A stretch of 64,000 nt of DNA from Larix kaempferi (Eukaryota > Streptophyta > Pinopsida > Pinales > Pinaceae): assembly GCA_027924585.1 (NCBI GenBank), contig BSBM01000321.1, positions 2,493,001 through 2,557,000 on the forward strand. The letters run 5' to 3'. A program made the position numbers and the translations under genes. The notes under the pieces were generated by a model. The model saw nothing but the letters and a program-made list of their open reading frames with translations. It was not told where the DNA came from and did no database searches. This document shows positions 25,354 to 37,633 of this stretch, piece after piece. Within the stretch, counting starts at the first letter, position 1; each line of letters opens with the position of its first letter.

Positions 25354-28300
25354 ATGAATACGAGGAGGGTAAAACGCGATCACCTCCCAACCCCCAAAAC
25401 CCCACAAATTACTAACATTGCAGGTGGTTCGGGTCGTGGTCGAGGTCCACCGTTGGGTAGAAGAACATTCATCGACGACCTTGTTGACAGAATTGATTCA
25501 ACTATCAGGGCTCGTCAACGGGAGACTCCTATCAGAAGAGGCCCTGCTGATCCTGGAGTGCCAGCATCAGGATCCATGGTGGAAGATACAGGAGCAGCCG
25601 TGATTCCTGCATATACCCCTGCTAAAGAAGGAACAACTGCTTCAGCTGTTACAATTGAAGAATACACAGCTGTTACAACTGAAGAATACGCAGCTGCTAC
25701 ACCTGAAGAATACGCAGCTGTTACAACTGAAGAATACGCAACTGTTACAACTGAGGTAAGGAACGCAGGAACGAATGAAGAAGAGGATACAGAAGAAAAG
25801 ATGAATAACAGACATGAGAACGAAGAGGAAGAAGCAGTGGTACAATACCATCATGAAAATAATTCCCTGCCAGAAGAAACTATGGCTACATTACAATTTC
25901 CAATACAGCAGCTAGAAGGGACAACTCCTATGAAAAACATCTCGCCATCGGTGTTGCCTCGCTTCCATGGCAGGGTGGCAGAAGATCCAGATGAATTCCT
26001 TTTTGAATTCGATATCCTCTGTCGCAGCTATGATTATGTCACAGATGCCCAAAAGCTGAAGCTTTTTCCTGCCACCCTGAAGGACAATGCATTACGATGG
26101 TTCATGAGCCTTGGGGGAGGAACTGTTGCTAATTGGAATAAGATGAAGCAAGTGTTCCTGGAAAAATATCAAGAATATTGCAACACCAGGGACAAAAGAG
26201 AGGAATTATTCAAGATGGTGTAGAAGGAGGATGAAAGTTTGGAGGATTTTGTAGAGAGGCTGCTGTACAATGTACAGAGAGCTGGGCAGACGAACATGGG
26301 GCTAGATGTGCTCAAGATAATCCTGCTTCGAGGGATCAGGGATGATTGTTTAGACATGTTAAATCTGTTAGGAAAGGGAGATATCTCCAAAGAACCTTTT
26401 GAGACAATTGTGGAATTATGCAAGAGATACTCCAGGGGATCTTCCAGGCATAATAAGTGGGACAAACGAGATAAGCTGGAACGTGATGTCTTCGACAGAA
26501 CTCAGAAGTCATCCAATGGGGGAGCTACACGTGCAGAGATAGGCAATCTTCTTGAAAATTTTAAAACAGAAATGATGAGCTCTATCTCTTCGGAGATTGA
26601 TGTCCTGAAGGCCAAGCAAAGACAGGCAGTGGAGGATCTCACACTAGGTGTGTTCTGTCCCCGATGTAGAAAGACTCATCCACTGAAAGAATGCTCTCTT
26701 GACAAAATACAAGTATGTCAGCTGTGCGAGCTGAACCATGATATGAAAGAATGTCCCACACTTCCCCAAGTGAAGGCTGTTCTGCAGGCATCAACTCCAG
26801 AAGTGGAATCAACCTACTTCATTGCACAGAAGAAACCCTGGAAGCCTCGAAATCAAGGTATGTCTCCAGATTCATTTCCATTTTTGAATAATTTGAACAA
26901 TTGGAATAATAATATGCAAAATATGAATACACAATTCCCTTCAAATTATGCTCAGTGGAATCCTTCCCAACCTGCAGTACAAAGTTATAACGCATGGAGT
27001 CCTTGGACACATCCACCACATCAACCTACGTCATGGTCTCCTGGATGGAGGAACTTCCATCCTGGGAACCAGTTTCCTCAACCACCTCCACCTTAGCAGT
27101 TACCATATTCCCCTCCATATCCTCAATTTCATCAATATCCTCAATACCCACCTAAGCAGTCGCAGCTGCAGTTGCAGAATAATCCTGTTCCTAATGTACC
27201 AATACAGCCTCAGCTGCCTGCCCAACCTAATCCTAACCCAAATAATAAAACAGTCCATCAATTGGAAGCTCTCAATATGTCGGCCTACTCTCTCTCCCCT
27301 GTACCTTGTAATGATATTCGCTTACGGTTTGGGAAGATAATAGAACGTGTAATTTCAGAAGATATTCCATCTTCTGTGCATGACAAAGGAGAGAGTTCCC
27401 AGCATTCATTTGATCCGGTTCCTATTACTGAAGGTGCTGAGCATCCCTCAGATGGGACGGCTGAAACATTAAACGAGAAATCAGATAATATGCAGCCTAC
27501 CCAGCTGGTAAGGAAACCACCATACCCTGAGAGACTAATGTTGCCAAAAGTAGGGGGGCAACCTCAGTTCAATCTCCTAGGAGAGTTGAAGAATCTTTAT
27601 GTTAAGATCCCCCTGTTGCGAGCTCTTCAAGATGTACCTATTTATGCTAGAACTGTTCGGGACCTGTGCACTAAAAGACCAGGAAGGAAGCCCAGAGATC
27701 CTCCCACTGTTCATGTCATAGGGAATTTATCTGCTTTAATGACAGGAAAAACCCCTATGACCAAGTATGACGACCCTGGCAATCCTACTGTCACTGTACA
27801 CATAGGACAGACGCAGATACCCAACGTACTAGTAGATTTAGGAGCAGCGATCAATGTTATAACAATTGAGACTGTAAAGAAGCTCGGATTCACCAATACT
27901 AGACCGACCCCTACCATTTTAGAATTGGCAGATAGATCCACCATCAGACCCGAAGGGATTTTGGATGACCTTGTCATCTCAGTAGACTCATGGGAATACC
28001 CTGCCGACTTTCTGGTATTACAACCAAAATCACAGCTGGGGGGACACCCATTGATCTTGGGGAGGCCTTGGTTGGCTACAGCTGATGCTTGCATCAGCTG
28101 TCGATCGGGGTCTATGACTATATCTGATGGTATGGAAACCAAAAACCTCACCCTGTATCCTCCAGCACGGCCGAGTCTAGAAACTGAAACTTCCCTTTGG
28201 ATAGAACATGAAGAGGAGGAGGATGTTCAGCCATTATTAACAATAGGGAAGGCACTAACCTTCAAAAACGAAACAGAAGATGATGCCATTAGTAATTTCA

Positions 28301-31299
28301 TTAGCGAACCTGCTTCAATAGATAAAGAAGTTTATTAACTCCTGAACAACACCCTTGGTAAGGAAGAACAAGAACAACTTACAGAGGAAACACTAGTCAA
28401 TGACACAAACATAATCCCAGTTTTGAAAAATTCGAGAAGCATTCCTATTGAGGTAGAGCCTGGAAGAACTTTGAACATCAACCCTGGTCTCTCCTCAGAA
28501 GAACAGATGCGCTTAACCAATCTCTTGAAGGAACGTAAGGGGGCATTCGCCTGGGAGTATACAGACATGAAGGGTATCCCTTCCAATCTGTGCACTCATC
28601 ATATTTATATTAAAAACGACTCCCGACCTGTATGTCAACCCCAACGACGCATGAACCCCAATATGAGGGATATAGTGAAGGAGGAAATCCAGAAACTTTT
28701 GGAAGTAGGATTTATCTATCCTATTTCAGATAGTGAGTGGGTTTCCCCACTTGTAATTGTGCCCAAGAAAAATGGTAAATGGAGAGTCTGTGTTGATTAT
28801 AGGGAGCTGAACAAAGCTACACAAAAGTATCATTTTCCTCTGCCCTTTATTGACCAAGTACTTGATACCCTATCAGGGAAGAAGTTCTTCTCCTTCTTGG
28901 ATGGGTTCAGTGGGTACAATCAAATTCAGATTGCTCCGGAGGATCAGGATAAGACCACCTTCACTTGCCCCTGGGGAACGTTTGCCTACAGGGTGCTTCC
29001 CTTTGGCTTGTGCAATGCACCTGCAACGTTCCAAAGAGTTGTGATTGGCATATTTTCTGAATTGGTTAATGATAGTATGGAAGTCTTTATGGATGATTTT
29101 ACTCCCTATGGCAAGGATTTTGAGGAAGCATTGGAAAATTTAAAGAAAGTTTTAATTCGCTGTGAACAGGCTTGCCTCTCATTAAGCACTGAAAAATGCC
29201 ATATGATGATGAGTGAGGGGGTGGTATTAGGACATTTCATCTCTACCGATGGTATTCTAGTGGATCCTTCAAAAATTAAGGTGATAAAAAATATACCAAC
29301 TCCTTCAACTCAGAAAGAGGTGCGAAGTTTTCTGGGACATGCTGGATATTACAGGAGATTTATAGAAAACTTCTCCAAACTTGCTTCTCCTTTGTTTTCA
29401 TTGTTAATGAAGGACGCACAGTTTGTGTGGAGTACAGCATGCCAGACATCATTTGATAATCTTAAAGAGAAGCTGTCCACAGCCCCTATTCTAAGGGGAC
29501 CTAATTGGACCATACCTTTCCACATTTCTTCAGATGCTTCTGATACTGCCATTGGAGCAGTACTAGGACAGCAGGATGGTCAAGTACCTTATGCTATCTA
29601 TTATGTTAGTAAAAACTTAGCCCCTGCTGAACTAAATTATACTGTTACTGAAAAAGAATTCCTTGCTATTGTTTATTCTATTAATAAGTTTCGGCATTAC
29701 ATTACTGGGTATCCTACATTTGTGCACACTGACCACTCTGCCATTAAGTATTTGATGAACAAACCTGTCACTAATGCCAGAGTAACCAGGTGGCTTTTAT
29801 TATTACAGGAATTTGATATTACTATTATAGATAAACCTGGAAAAGAAAATGTTGTTGCTGATTTTTTATCACGATTTACTAACAGTGATGACAGTTCTCC
29901 TGTTGAGGATGCTTTCTCGGATGAACATTTATTCGCACTCTCAGCTCATTCACCCTGGTATGCAGACGTTGCTAATTATTTGGTTGCAGGAAAGCTTTCG
30001 CCACATATGTCTAAACGAGAGAAAATAAAAATTATTCAGCAAAGTGCCAGGTATTGTTGGCTCAAGGGCCATCTCTTTTACACAGGACCCGATCTTGAGA
30101 TTAGAAGATGTGTAAGGGAAGATGAGATCTTTCATATACTGAAGGCCTGTCATGATGAACCTTACGGAGGACACTTTGCAGACAAAAGAACAGGGCATAA
30201 GGCGCTGCGGATGGGCTATTATTGGCCGACACTGTTCAGGGATGCTAAAAGATATGTTTAGTCCTGTGACAGCTGCCAAAGGATGGGCCAACCTAATAAG
30301 ACAGATCAGATGCCTTTACAGCCCCAAGTGGTACTAGAACCGTTTGATAGATGGGAATTGGACTTTGTTGGCCCTATCAACCCTCCTTCCAGACAGAAGG
30401 TTTACATTCTGGTGTGTACAGATTACATGACCAAGTGGGTAGAAGCTGTAGCCTTGGCTAAGGATAATGACCAGGCGGTGATTGATTTTCTGTACAGTGA
30501 AATTTTTACCCGCTTTGGGGTACCAAAGGAAGTAGTTACCGATGGGGGACCGCAATTCATCTCACACCAATTTGAATCCTTGCTCCGGAAGTATCATGTG
30601 CAGCATAGGATAGCTTCACCTTATCATCCCCAGGCCAATGGTCAGGTGGAAAGTACTAATAAAGTTATTGAAGCAATCCTTACTAAAATAGTTAAAAGCC
30701 ATCGAAGGGATTGGGCTGACAGGCTTCCAGAAGCACTGTGGGCATATCGCACAACTTGGCGCAACACCACAGGGTTTTCTCCTTATGATCTGGTGTATGG
30801 AAAGAGTGCCATCTTTCCAATTGAATTTGAGATCAAGACCCTGAAAACAGCCACCGAAATGAATATGGATGTAACAGAAGCCCAGAAGAGAAGATTGAAT
30901 CAATTAAATGAACTGGATGAGAAACGGTTAGCTGCAGTAGACCAGACTATGCTGCTTCAGCAACAGAGATCTAACTGGCATGACCGATTCATCAAAAAGA
31001 AAATCTTTTGTGAAGGAGACTGGGCACTATTATACGACTCCAGATTCAAGAAGGATTTTAAAGGAAAATTACACACAAGATGGCTGGGTCCATATTTGGT
31101 CGACAGGGTATTTGACAACGGCACTGTTCGCCTGGTGACCATTGATGAAAACCGTATACCATTACTTGCTAACGGCCACAGACTGCGACTGTATCGTAAG
31201 CCCATTTCGAAAGATGCATTCATTTCACAAATTGCTGCCGATCCAGACTATCAATTGGCACCAGAGCAGGAACTTTTCTCTGCCTTTGCCAAACCTTAA
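25354..31299 (+). pseudogene. Gypsy gag-pol polyprotein, four in-frame stops
   Basis: A single frame from ATG 25354 to the stop at 31297 covers about 1980 codons, broken by TAG 26221, TAG 27094, TAA 28336 and TAG 30259. The order is: a 10-residue repeat (TTEEYAAV type, about 25650-25755); the retrotransposon Gag domain (about 25940-26460); two CX2CX3HX4C zinc knuckles (CPRCRKTHPLKEC at 26656, then CQLCELNHDMKEC); a Pro/Asn-rich stretch; protease with VLVDLGAAINV near 27827; reverse transcriptase with VFMDDF at 29083-29100; RNase H (ISSDASDTAIGAVLG near 29524); and integrase with LDFVGP, VTDGGPQF and GQVESTN as the three catalytic blocks (30358, 30535 and 30644 areas). Apart from the stops, every domain is intact. 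It is inactive as written. Confidence 0.95.
25646..25760 (+). repeat. 30-bp coding minisatellite in gag
   Basis: About four units built around gcagctgttacaactgaaga encode a 10-residue acidic repeat (TTEEYAAV-like). Units differ by a few bases, including CCT for ACT. The repeat sits in the disordered N-terminal part of Gag, ahead of the structured domain. Confidence 0.75.
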
Positions 31300-32844
31300 A
31301 CTGAAAATCGTATTTGCTGTACATAAATAATTTCCTGCTGTAGCGTATAGCTGTTGTTTTTTTCCCTCTTTGCATTTGATCTTTTTGTTTGCTGTCGTTT
31401 TTCAAAAATTTTCAGGGAAGCGCCAGGAGAACGACCAGTTTGGGCCCGTTAGACGAAAATCTCCCTGTGCCATCCTTGCTTAAAAAATAAAATAAAATAA
31501 AAAAATCCGACAGCTGCGACATATTTTCCGGCAGCTGCAACATATTTTCTGGCGACTGTATATCTTTTCCGGCAGCTGTATATCTTTTTCCGGCAACCAC
31601 ATTATCCTTTTCCCCAGCAGCCGTAAAATCCTTTTTCCCGCTTGCCGTCAATCTTTTTCGGCAGCTGCAACATCGGCAGCTGCAACATCGGCGGCTGCAA
31701 CATCGGCAGCTGCAACCCCATTCCCCGCGGCTGCCACCTCATCTTCCAGCGGCTGCCACCTCATTTACCAACCACTGCCACATCATTTCCCCGCAGCCGT
31801 AACCGTTTTCCGCATCTGCAACATCTTTTTCTGCAACTGCCACCTCATTTCCCCGCGGCGGCCATCTCATTTCCCAGCGACTGACACCTCATTTCCAGCA
31901 GCCGTAATATCCCTTTTTCCATCGGCCGTCAATCCAGCGGTTGCAACATCGGCGGCTGCAACATTTCGCCGTTATTGTTTTCCGTCGACTTTAAAATCCT
32001 TTCTCCCGTCAGCTGTAAATCATCCCCGACAGCCGCGACTTCAATCCAGCGGCTACAACATCACGTCACAGTGCTGCAACAACTTTTCCCGCCAGCTATA
32101 ATCTTTCCCGCCACCGTAAAACGTTTCCGTGACAGCTCTAATTTTCCCCGATACTGTAAATTATTTTTCGGGCTGCCGTGAATTCTTTTTCGGTGACTGC
32201 AACTTCTTTCTCGGTGGCTGCAACATATTTTTTTTGACGACTGCAACATCTTTTTCGTCGGCCGTGCTATCATTTTTTTGGCAACTTGCAGTGGTAACTC
32301 CCGTGTTAACAGAAGAATTGTTTCAAACATGCTAATCATGGTGCTGATTCACCTCAGTCGTACCGGCGAACTCATCATTCCGACCCCGAGGAAGCGACGG
32401 TTTGTGTTTCACCTGCGGAAGAACTTATTGCCTTATCCGAGTCATCATGATCACACATCCGACTGTGCATGAATTCGGCTCCGTGACGTCATCAACTGCA
32501 TGCTCCACCATTTTTCGCAGCTTTCCGACGCACAGTTTTATGAGGTATGGCTTTCATTTATCACGTGATTAAGCATTGATATCATTTAAACGATATTGGT
32601 CGTACCTTCACTCGTACCACCATTATACCTGATTAAACCTTTCCCTCGTACGACGTAAACGCTAATAACTGCCACCTTCCCCAATTCGGCATGAAAATTT
32701 CAAACACTGTTCTGTGCTCAACTTTCCAAATTTGGTCATTCTCTCAACGTCTCTGCTCATCGATTCGTGCATCCTCTGTGCTGCAACTTCCATTCTGGGA
32801 TCCTGTAATCTGTGGAATAACAGTTTCAGTTTGCAGCCAGGACC
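31300..32844 (+). repeat. Spacer with degenerate CAGCTG-rich minisatellite
   Basis: Between pol and ORF3, the part from about 31500 to 32290 is made of irregular units of about 20-25 bp, such as ttttccggcagctgcaacat. The core alternates between ggcagctgcaacatc and ggcggctgcaacatc, with poly-T/C linkers. It is pyrimidine-biased on the plus strand. Reading frames through it are broken and repetitive, so I regard it as non-coding. The last 550 bp before ORF3 are ordinary sequence with no recognised feature. Confidence 0.7.
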
Positions 32845-35460
32845 ATGGGGATTCCAGTTCACCATGAACCTTTCAATACCCGCGAACTCAGACGAAATCC
32901 TCAAGTTCTTGCCATCTTTTAAGCTGCCGGCTGGGTCGAATTCTTTGAGCGATTGGACGGATTCGATCGGGATGCAGCCCTACAATTTGCCTTGAATATT
33001 ACCAAAACTCACTCCATGGTGTGGGGGCTGTGTATAGACGTCTCTGAGGTCATTATATCCGAGGTTACAGCCATCCCGATGGTGGGAAAACCTTGGTTTA
33101 ACCGTTGAGTCCCTGCAACGGTTGCATGAGAACAATTTTTACTTCCAGGGGAGCAAGTTGAAGCATCCAGGAGAGGGATTGCACTGAACTCACTGCCGCG
33201 GCCATGGGACCAGGTTGTTGTCTTCCTCAAGAAATACATTACCTGCGAAGGTAGATACCAAACTGTGTATAACTCTGAACTTCCTTTGCTTTCTCATCTC
33301 CGCCATGGCATTTTGTTGAACATTCCATTTTATTTATTGCATGATTTGCGTCATATGGCAACATTTGTTCAGTCTGCGAAGCACCCACTGTCCTCTCTCA
33401 CCCACCATGGCCTTATCAAGTTAATTATTGTAAGAACCCTTGCCCAACATAATATAACTTGGGAACAATTTATAACCCGACCACAACAACCTGTTCCCTT
33501 GAGGGTCATCCCATTACAACAATTACAGGTTCCACCACAACAGGAGGACCGGAGTTCCTCCAGTGAAGTTGGGGGGAGGGATGAAATGGGAGAAGAACAG
33601 CAATTGGGGGCACAGGCAGGACCATCCGGGGTGGGTAAAACCACAGAGGAAGAACAACTAGGGGCACAGTCAGAGCCATTCGGGGTAGATGTATCCCCAG
33701 CACAAGCAGAACCAGTGGGGGATGAAATTGCATTTGAAGGAGAGCAAGGGGAAGCACAAACAGAGCCATTACGTGACAATGTAGATGAAACCTTCATGGA
33801 AAACCTAGATAACAGGACAGCTCCGACAACAGAAGGTGAAATTGGAGCAGCATCAAATGCTGCGACAATGGAACCTGAAGATGACGGAGCTAGGGCAAGG
33901 GAAGAAGACATTGAGCTGGTTACAATTGAGTCTTCACCTGAGTGGGTAGGAGGAGGAGCTGTGATTGAAGAAGAACAACATGAGGGGCAAAGAAATATTC
34001 CTTTGACCTCAGTTTTGCCTCCCTATATCCCAACTCCACAGGAGGAAACACCACAAAAGGAAAAATCACAAAAGAAAACGCCACAGAAGAGAAAGAGAGC
34101 CACCAATGAATTTGATCTAACAGCACCAATCAGAAGGAAACGAACTCGATCTACCACAGCAGCAGAGGCAGCTAGGAAAAGATGGGCAACCTCAGAGACA
34201 CAGGTTGAGCCCCCAATCCTTACACCAAGACCGATGGATGCTCCACAAAGGCCAGTGGAGGAAGAACCTGGAATTGAAGGACTTCTGTATGAGAATGCAA
34301 TGCTGAAAGAGGACCTCCAAGCACTTAGAAGGGAGCTGGAAACTTGCAGAAAGCAGGGTGAAAGAAAAATGTACACACTAATAGAGGCTGCAGACCAAGT
34401 GGAGGAATCAGTTTTTGCTGGAGCTGGAGAAAAGGATGAGCGAATACTCTGCCCCACCTGTGGAGAAATCTTTGAGGAAGCAGGCCATAAAATTCTAATT
34501 AGCACTTATTCAGCACAACAGCCTGTGGCCACAGTAGGGAAAGTAGTGGAAAAAGAAGGTGCTGTCACACAAGAACCAAAACTTTTGAACATCCTTGCTA
34601 CAGCTGCCACTTCCCATGATGCAAAAATTATGGAACAGGTAGAAGAAGAACATGGGATGGAGGACGCTCCGGAGATTAATAAGGAATGTATGGTAACCCC
34701 AGAATGTTTCCACGATACAGAGATTATAGAGCAGATGGGAGAAGAACTTGGAATGAAGGATGCGCTGGAGCTTATAAAGGAATATGATGAAACCCCAGAA
34801 TGCTCCTAGGACACAGAAATTTTAGAAGAAGAGATACAAAGGAAGGAAAGTGATAAATTGGAACAGGAAGCTGCAACACAAGAACCAGCAAACCTGAATA
34901 TACTTGTCCAATCTGCTAAACAGATGGGGGAAGAACCTGGGACAGAGGAGATTATGGAGTTTAATGATGAACTCTGGGTTGTAACCCCAGAGGAATCCCA
35001 TGACACATAACTCATAGGAGAAGAGTTGCAGCAAAAGAAGGATGAAGAGGTAAGCCAGGATGTTGCTACACAAGAACCAACATCCTTGGAAGCTGCAGCA
35101 GGAACTCCTGAATTGTAGTTAGAAGATAACCCTGGAGTGGATATCATTCCCGATATACAGTGGAGTGAAGATGAACAGGTACAGACACCATGCTCAGGTG
35201 ACACCGAAATCTTGGAGGAAGGGTTGCATGATGAGAAGGATATCCTATCTCAGCAGCAGAAGGACAAAGAAGACGCTGCTACACAAGAACCAGTGTCTCC
35301 AAAATCAATAAAGGTAGCTGCTGAAGAAGGTTTAAAGGATGTTGCTGTTACACAAGAACCAGCAACTCTCCTGTTAAAACTAGATGCGCTGGAAGACACT
35401 GTCCCACAAGAACCAGTGCTTCCACCTCCTAGAGATGTCATTGAGTTGGATTCAGATTGA
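32845..35460 (+). pseudogene. Gypsy ORF3, env-position protein, six in-frame stops
   Basis: A second frame begins at ATG 32845 (an in-frame stop precedes it at 32818) and runs to TGA 35458, about 870 codons. It is broken by TAA 32920, TGA 33106, TGA 33127, TAG 34807, TAA 35008 and TAG 35116. The N-terminal third is globular in character (FFERLDGFDRDAALQFALNI near 32941; KKYITCEG near 33226; NIPFYLLHDL near 33318). It is followed by an acidic Gln/Glu-rich region, a strongly basic stretch (QKRKRA, IRRKRTR near 34090-34150) that may be a nuclear signal, a short coiled coil (NAMLKEDLQALRREL near 34294), a CPTCGEIF motif near 34450, and six spaced TQEP/PQEP repeats. No signal peptide or membrane anchor is evident, so calling it envelope would be unjustified. 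Its function is unknown. Confidence 0.8.
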
Positions 35461-35715
35461 GGATTTCCTTTCAACTCCCCCAGGCACAGCATAATGAGAC
35501 TGCAGGAAGATTCCCACTACACCAATTTCATTCCCAGATATCAGCAAGTAGCAGTGGAAGGGAAACAGTGAGGTTGGAAGATACTGGGTTACTCACAGAG
35601 GCCTTTCAAAAGATGGATAAGGTGCCTGAGTTTCCTACACTTCTTCCTCTCTCCTTGGATAAAGCTCAATACACGATTCAGGTGCAGGTTGTTGCATGAG
35701 GACATGCAACAGGAT

Positions 35716-35728
35716 AGTTGGGGGGAGA
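35716..35728 (+). other. Polypurine tract of the Gypsy element
   Basis: The run agttggggggaga sits directly before the 3' LTR start TGTTGAG at 35729. Confidence 0.8.
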
Positions 35729-37149
35729 TGTTGAGCCCAGAATTGGCCCTTTTTAGTCATCATTATTCATCTTTCCTGCCCCTGTCCTACACCATTTATC
35801 ATGGAAATCAAACCTATTGTCCTTACCTTATTCCCCAATTTACCAAGGTATGGCTGATCATTGTTTTATTTTATTAATGCTTACGATTGTGATAATTAAA
35901 GCTGTGCATCTCTCAAATTGTGTTAACATGTTGCGATTTATGAAGGTAGTTGAGACAAATGAATTGCAGGAAGATTGGGGCTGAACAAGTCATAAAGAAA
36001 GGGATGTTCGTTCTTTGTAGAAGGTTCCTTGGGGCTCGAATCATCAATCAAAGCACAGCCGTGACAGGGCAGCTGTAACAGAATTCGCTATCTTAAGTAT
36101 GTTGCTGCTCGAGTCTAGCTGTGAGCTGGAAGGACCGCCACTCTTGGGTCAATTAATAACTCTCTCATATTTGGATGTTTCTGTTCTGCCACGCATTGTA
36201 ACAGCTAGATTATTTAGGGCGCCTGAAGATCAGAGATCTTTATGGCTGCCCAATTATGGGATTAGATGTTACGATTTGTATGTATAAATAGGGGGAGTTG
36301 CCTCGACTCAGGGGTTGAACATCAAACAATTAATTCATTTGTATTAGCAGCCGAGCAAAACTGTGTACTCATTCTTCTGTTAATATAAGGGGTTACTTCT
36401 GAGCTAAAGAGTGTGTTGTTCAACCAGCGTCTCTGTGTGAAGACTGGGCCTGTCTTCCACAGAGATTGCTGAGTTAAAATAGGATTTTATCTTTCTTGTT
36501 GTGTGATGCTTTGTTCTTTCCTTTGTACGCAGCAGCAATATTTATTGTGTGGACTTTTCAGTAAAAGGTTATATTTCTGTGAGATTGGTGAATGGTGTAG
36601 AATAACAGTCGACTGAGTAAGGTTTGCTTTATGCATTTCAATTTCTGTTCACACTGCCGTGTTCATCTTACAGCTGAGTCGTGATCTCAGGAGCTCTTAC
36701 AATTTAGCTTTCTTGTTATGTGTTGATTGACTTCCATTCTGCAATTCAATTTCTTAGAACAATTGCTTCAATCTTTTACAATTGAAATTCTAGATTAATG
36801 TTCAGTTTATGCTTTATGATTCCCAGATTTATTAGATCAGACAAGTGATTGTTCTAGAATACGAATGAGATTTCTTTTCTGCAATTGTTGATTAGATCTG
36901 ATACCATTTCTTATTGATGCATAATAGAGAAGAATTGTAGTATAGCAGTTAGAAGGCAATTGGGATTGCATAGATTCTTGGGGTGAACATGGATGATAGA
37001 AGATAAAAGTATTCACTTCTAATGGTTTGGTGTTTAAGCATATATTGTGCACTTATCCTTTGAAATAAAAAGACTTTCTCGGGTTGACAATAAATTTCAT
37101 ATGCTCTGTGTGTTTGGTAACAATTTATCTGCATATAGAGTGCTTGACA
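35729..37149 (+). repeat. 3' LTR of the Gypsy element
   Basis: This 1421-bp LTR is almost identical to 23825-25244, including the TATA-like sequence and the ending GAGTGCTTGACA, followed by the TSD ctcct. Confidence 0.95.
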
Positions 37150-37633
37150 CTCCTAGCTCATCCTTATCCAAGAGAAAAGCAGATCAAAAGCTGCTTTAAC
37201 TCATAAAAGCAGAATAAAGCAAGATAAAAGTAGGATGTGCAGTTTCGCTCAGAAAATCAGAGTTAAAAGCAGAAAGAGGGTGCTATGATGGATAAACTAT
37301 CACTAAGTGTACAAATATGCAATAGGGAGAACGAACAATAACATAGTTTAAACCACTAAGAAGCATAAAATAATGCATAAACCAAGGTCTAGATGGTTAA
37401 ATTATTCCAACAAACACCCCTTCCAACCAACTTATTAAAAAATGTTTCAATTTCTCTCTTTCTCCCTGCAAAATCCCATTCGAATATATTCTCTGCTCGA
37501 TTGAATCCATGAACCAAACCCTTCCCCCTCATAAATCTAAAGAAATTAGGTAAGAATTCACTCGTATCCTTTTCTTGGTGAAATCCCTAAACCAACTAAT
37601 GTCTCCAAAGAAGAATTATCTGCCCTCTGTCGT

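Larger units (their letters stand above)
23825..37149 (+). mobile_element. 13.3-kb Ty3/Gypsy element, Athila/Tat-like, with ORF3
   Basis: Near-identical LTRs (23825-25244 and 35729-37149), a PBS resembling tRNA-Asp, one gag-pol frame, a second long frame after pol and a PPT make this the most complete element in the window. The TSD ctcct is perfect (23820-23824 and 37150-37154). By eye the LTRs differ at roughly two dozen positions in 1.42 kb, so it is much younger than the elements around it. The tRNA-Asp-type primer, the DLGA protease motif, the VFMDDF RT motif, the gag-protease-RT-RNase H-integrase order and the extra ORF after integrase all point to the non-chromoviral Athila/Tat group. 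The exact lineage is an inference. Confidence 0.95.
20697..37412 (-). mobile_element. Gag-only Copia-type LTR element (nest 2 middle layer)
   Basis: The left LTR (20697-21380, 684 bp) matches the right LTR, which is split by the Gypsy element into 23397-23824 and 37155-37412 (686 bp rejoined). The PBS at 23385-23396 and PPT beside 21380 show that it reads leftward. Flanking pentamers are aacat (20692-20696) and aacac (37413-37417), a TSD with one transition. The 2-kb interior encodes only a broken gag-like frame and no pol, so mobility would need enzymes supplied in trans. Confidence 0.85.
23397..37412 (-). repeat. 5' LTR of the gag-only element, split by the Gypsy element
   Basis: The pieces are 23397-23824 and 37155-37412. 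The break carries the Gypsy element's TSD ctcct, and the continuity of the LTR is visible in the intact copy near 21120 (agcactcctagctcatcc). Confidence 0.88.

Noticed and set aside
31642-32335. Open frames rich in CNIGSCNIGG-like repeats on the plus strand
   Set aside because: They are translations of the CAGCTG minisatellite, frame-shifting from unit to unit, with no start context.
33369-33911. 180-codon minus-strand frame
   Set aside because: It is the antisense shadow of the compositionally biased ORF3 and has low-complexity Ser/Cys/Pro content.
34023-34505. 160-codon minus-strand frame
   Set aside because: Antisense shadow of ORF3 in the Lys/Glu-rich part; no recognisable domain.
32845-35460. 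Calling ORF3 an envelope glycoprotein
   Set aside because: No signal peptide, membrane anchor or cleavage-site pattern is evident; only its position is env-like.
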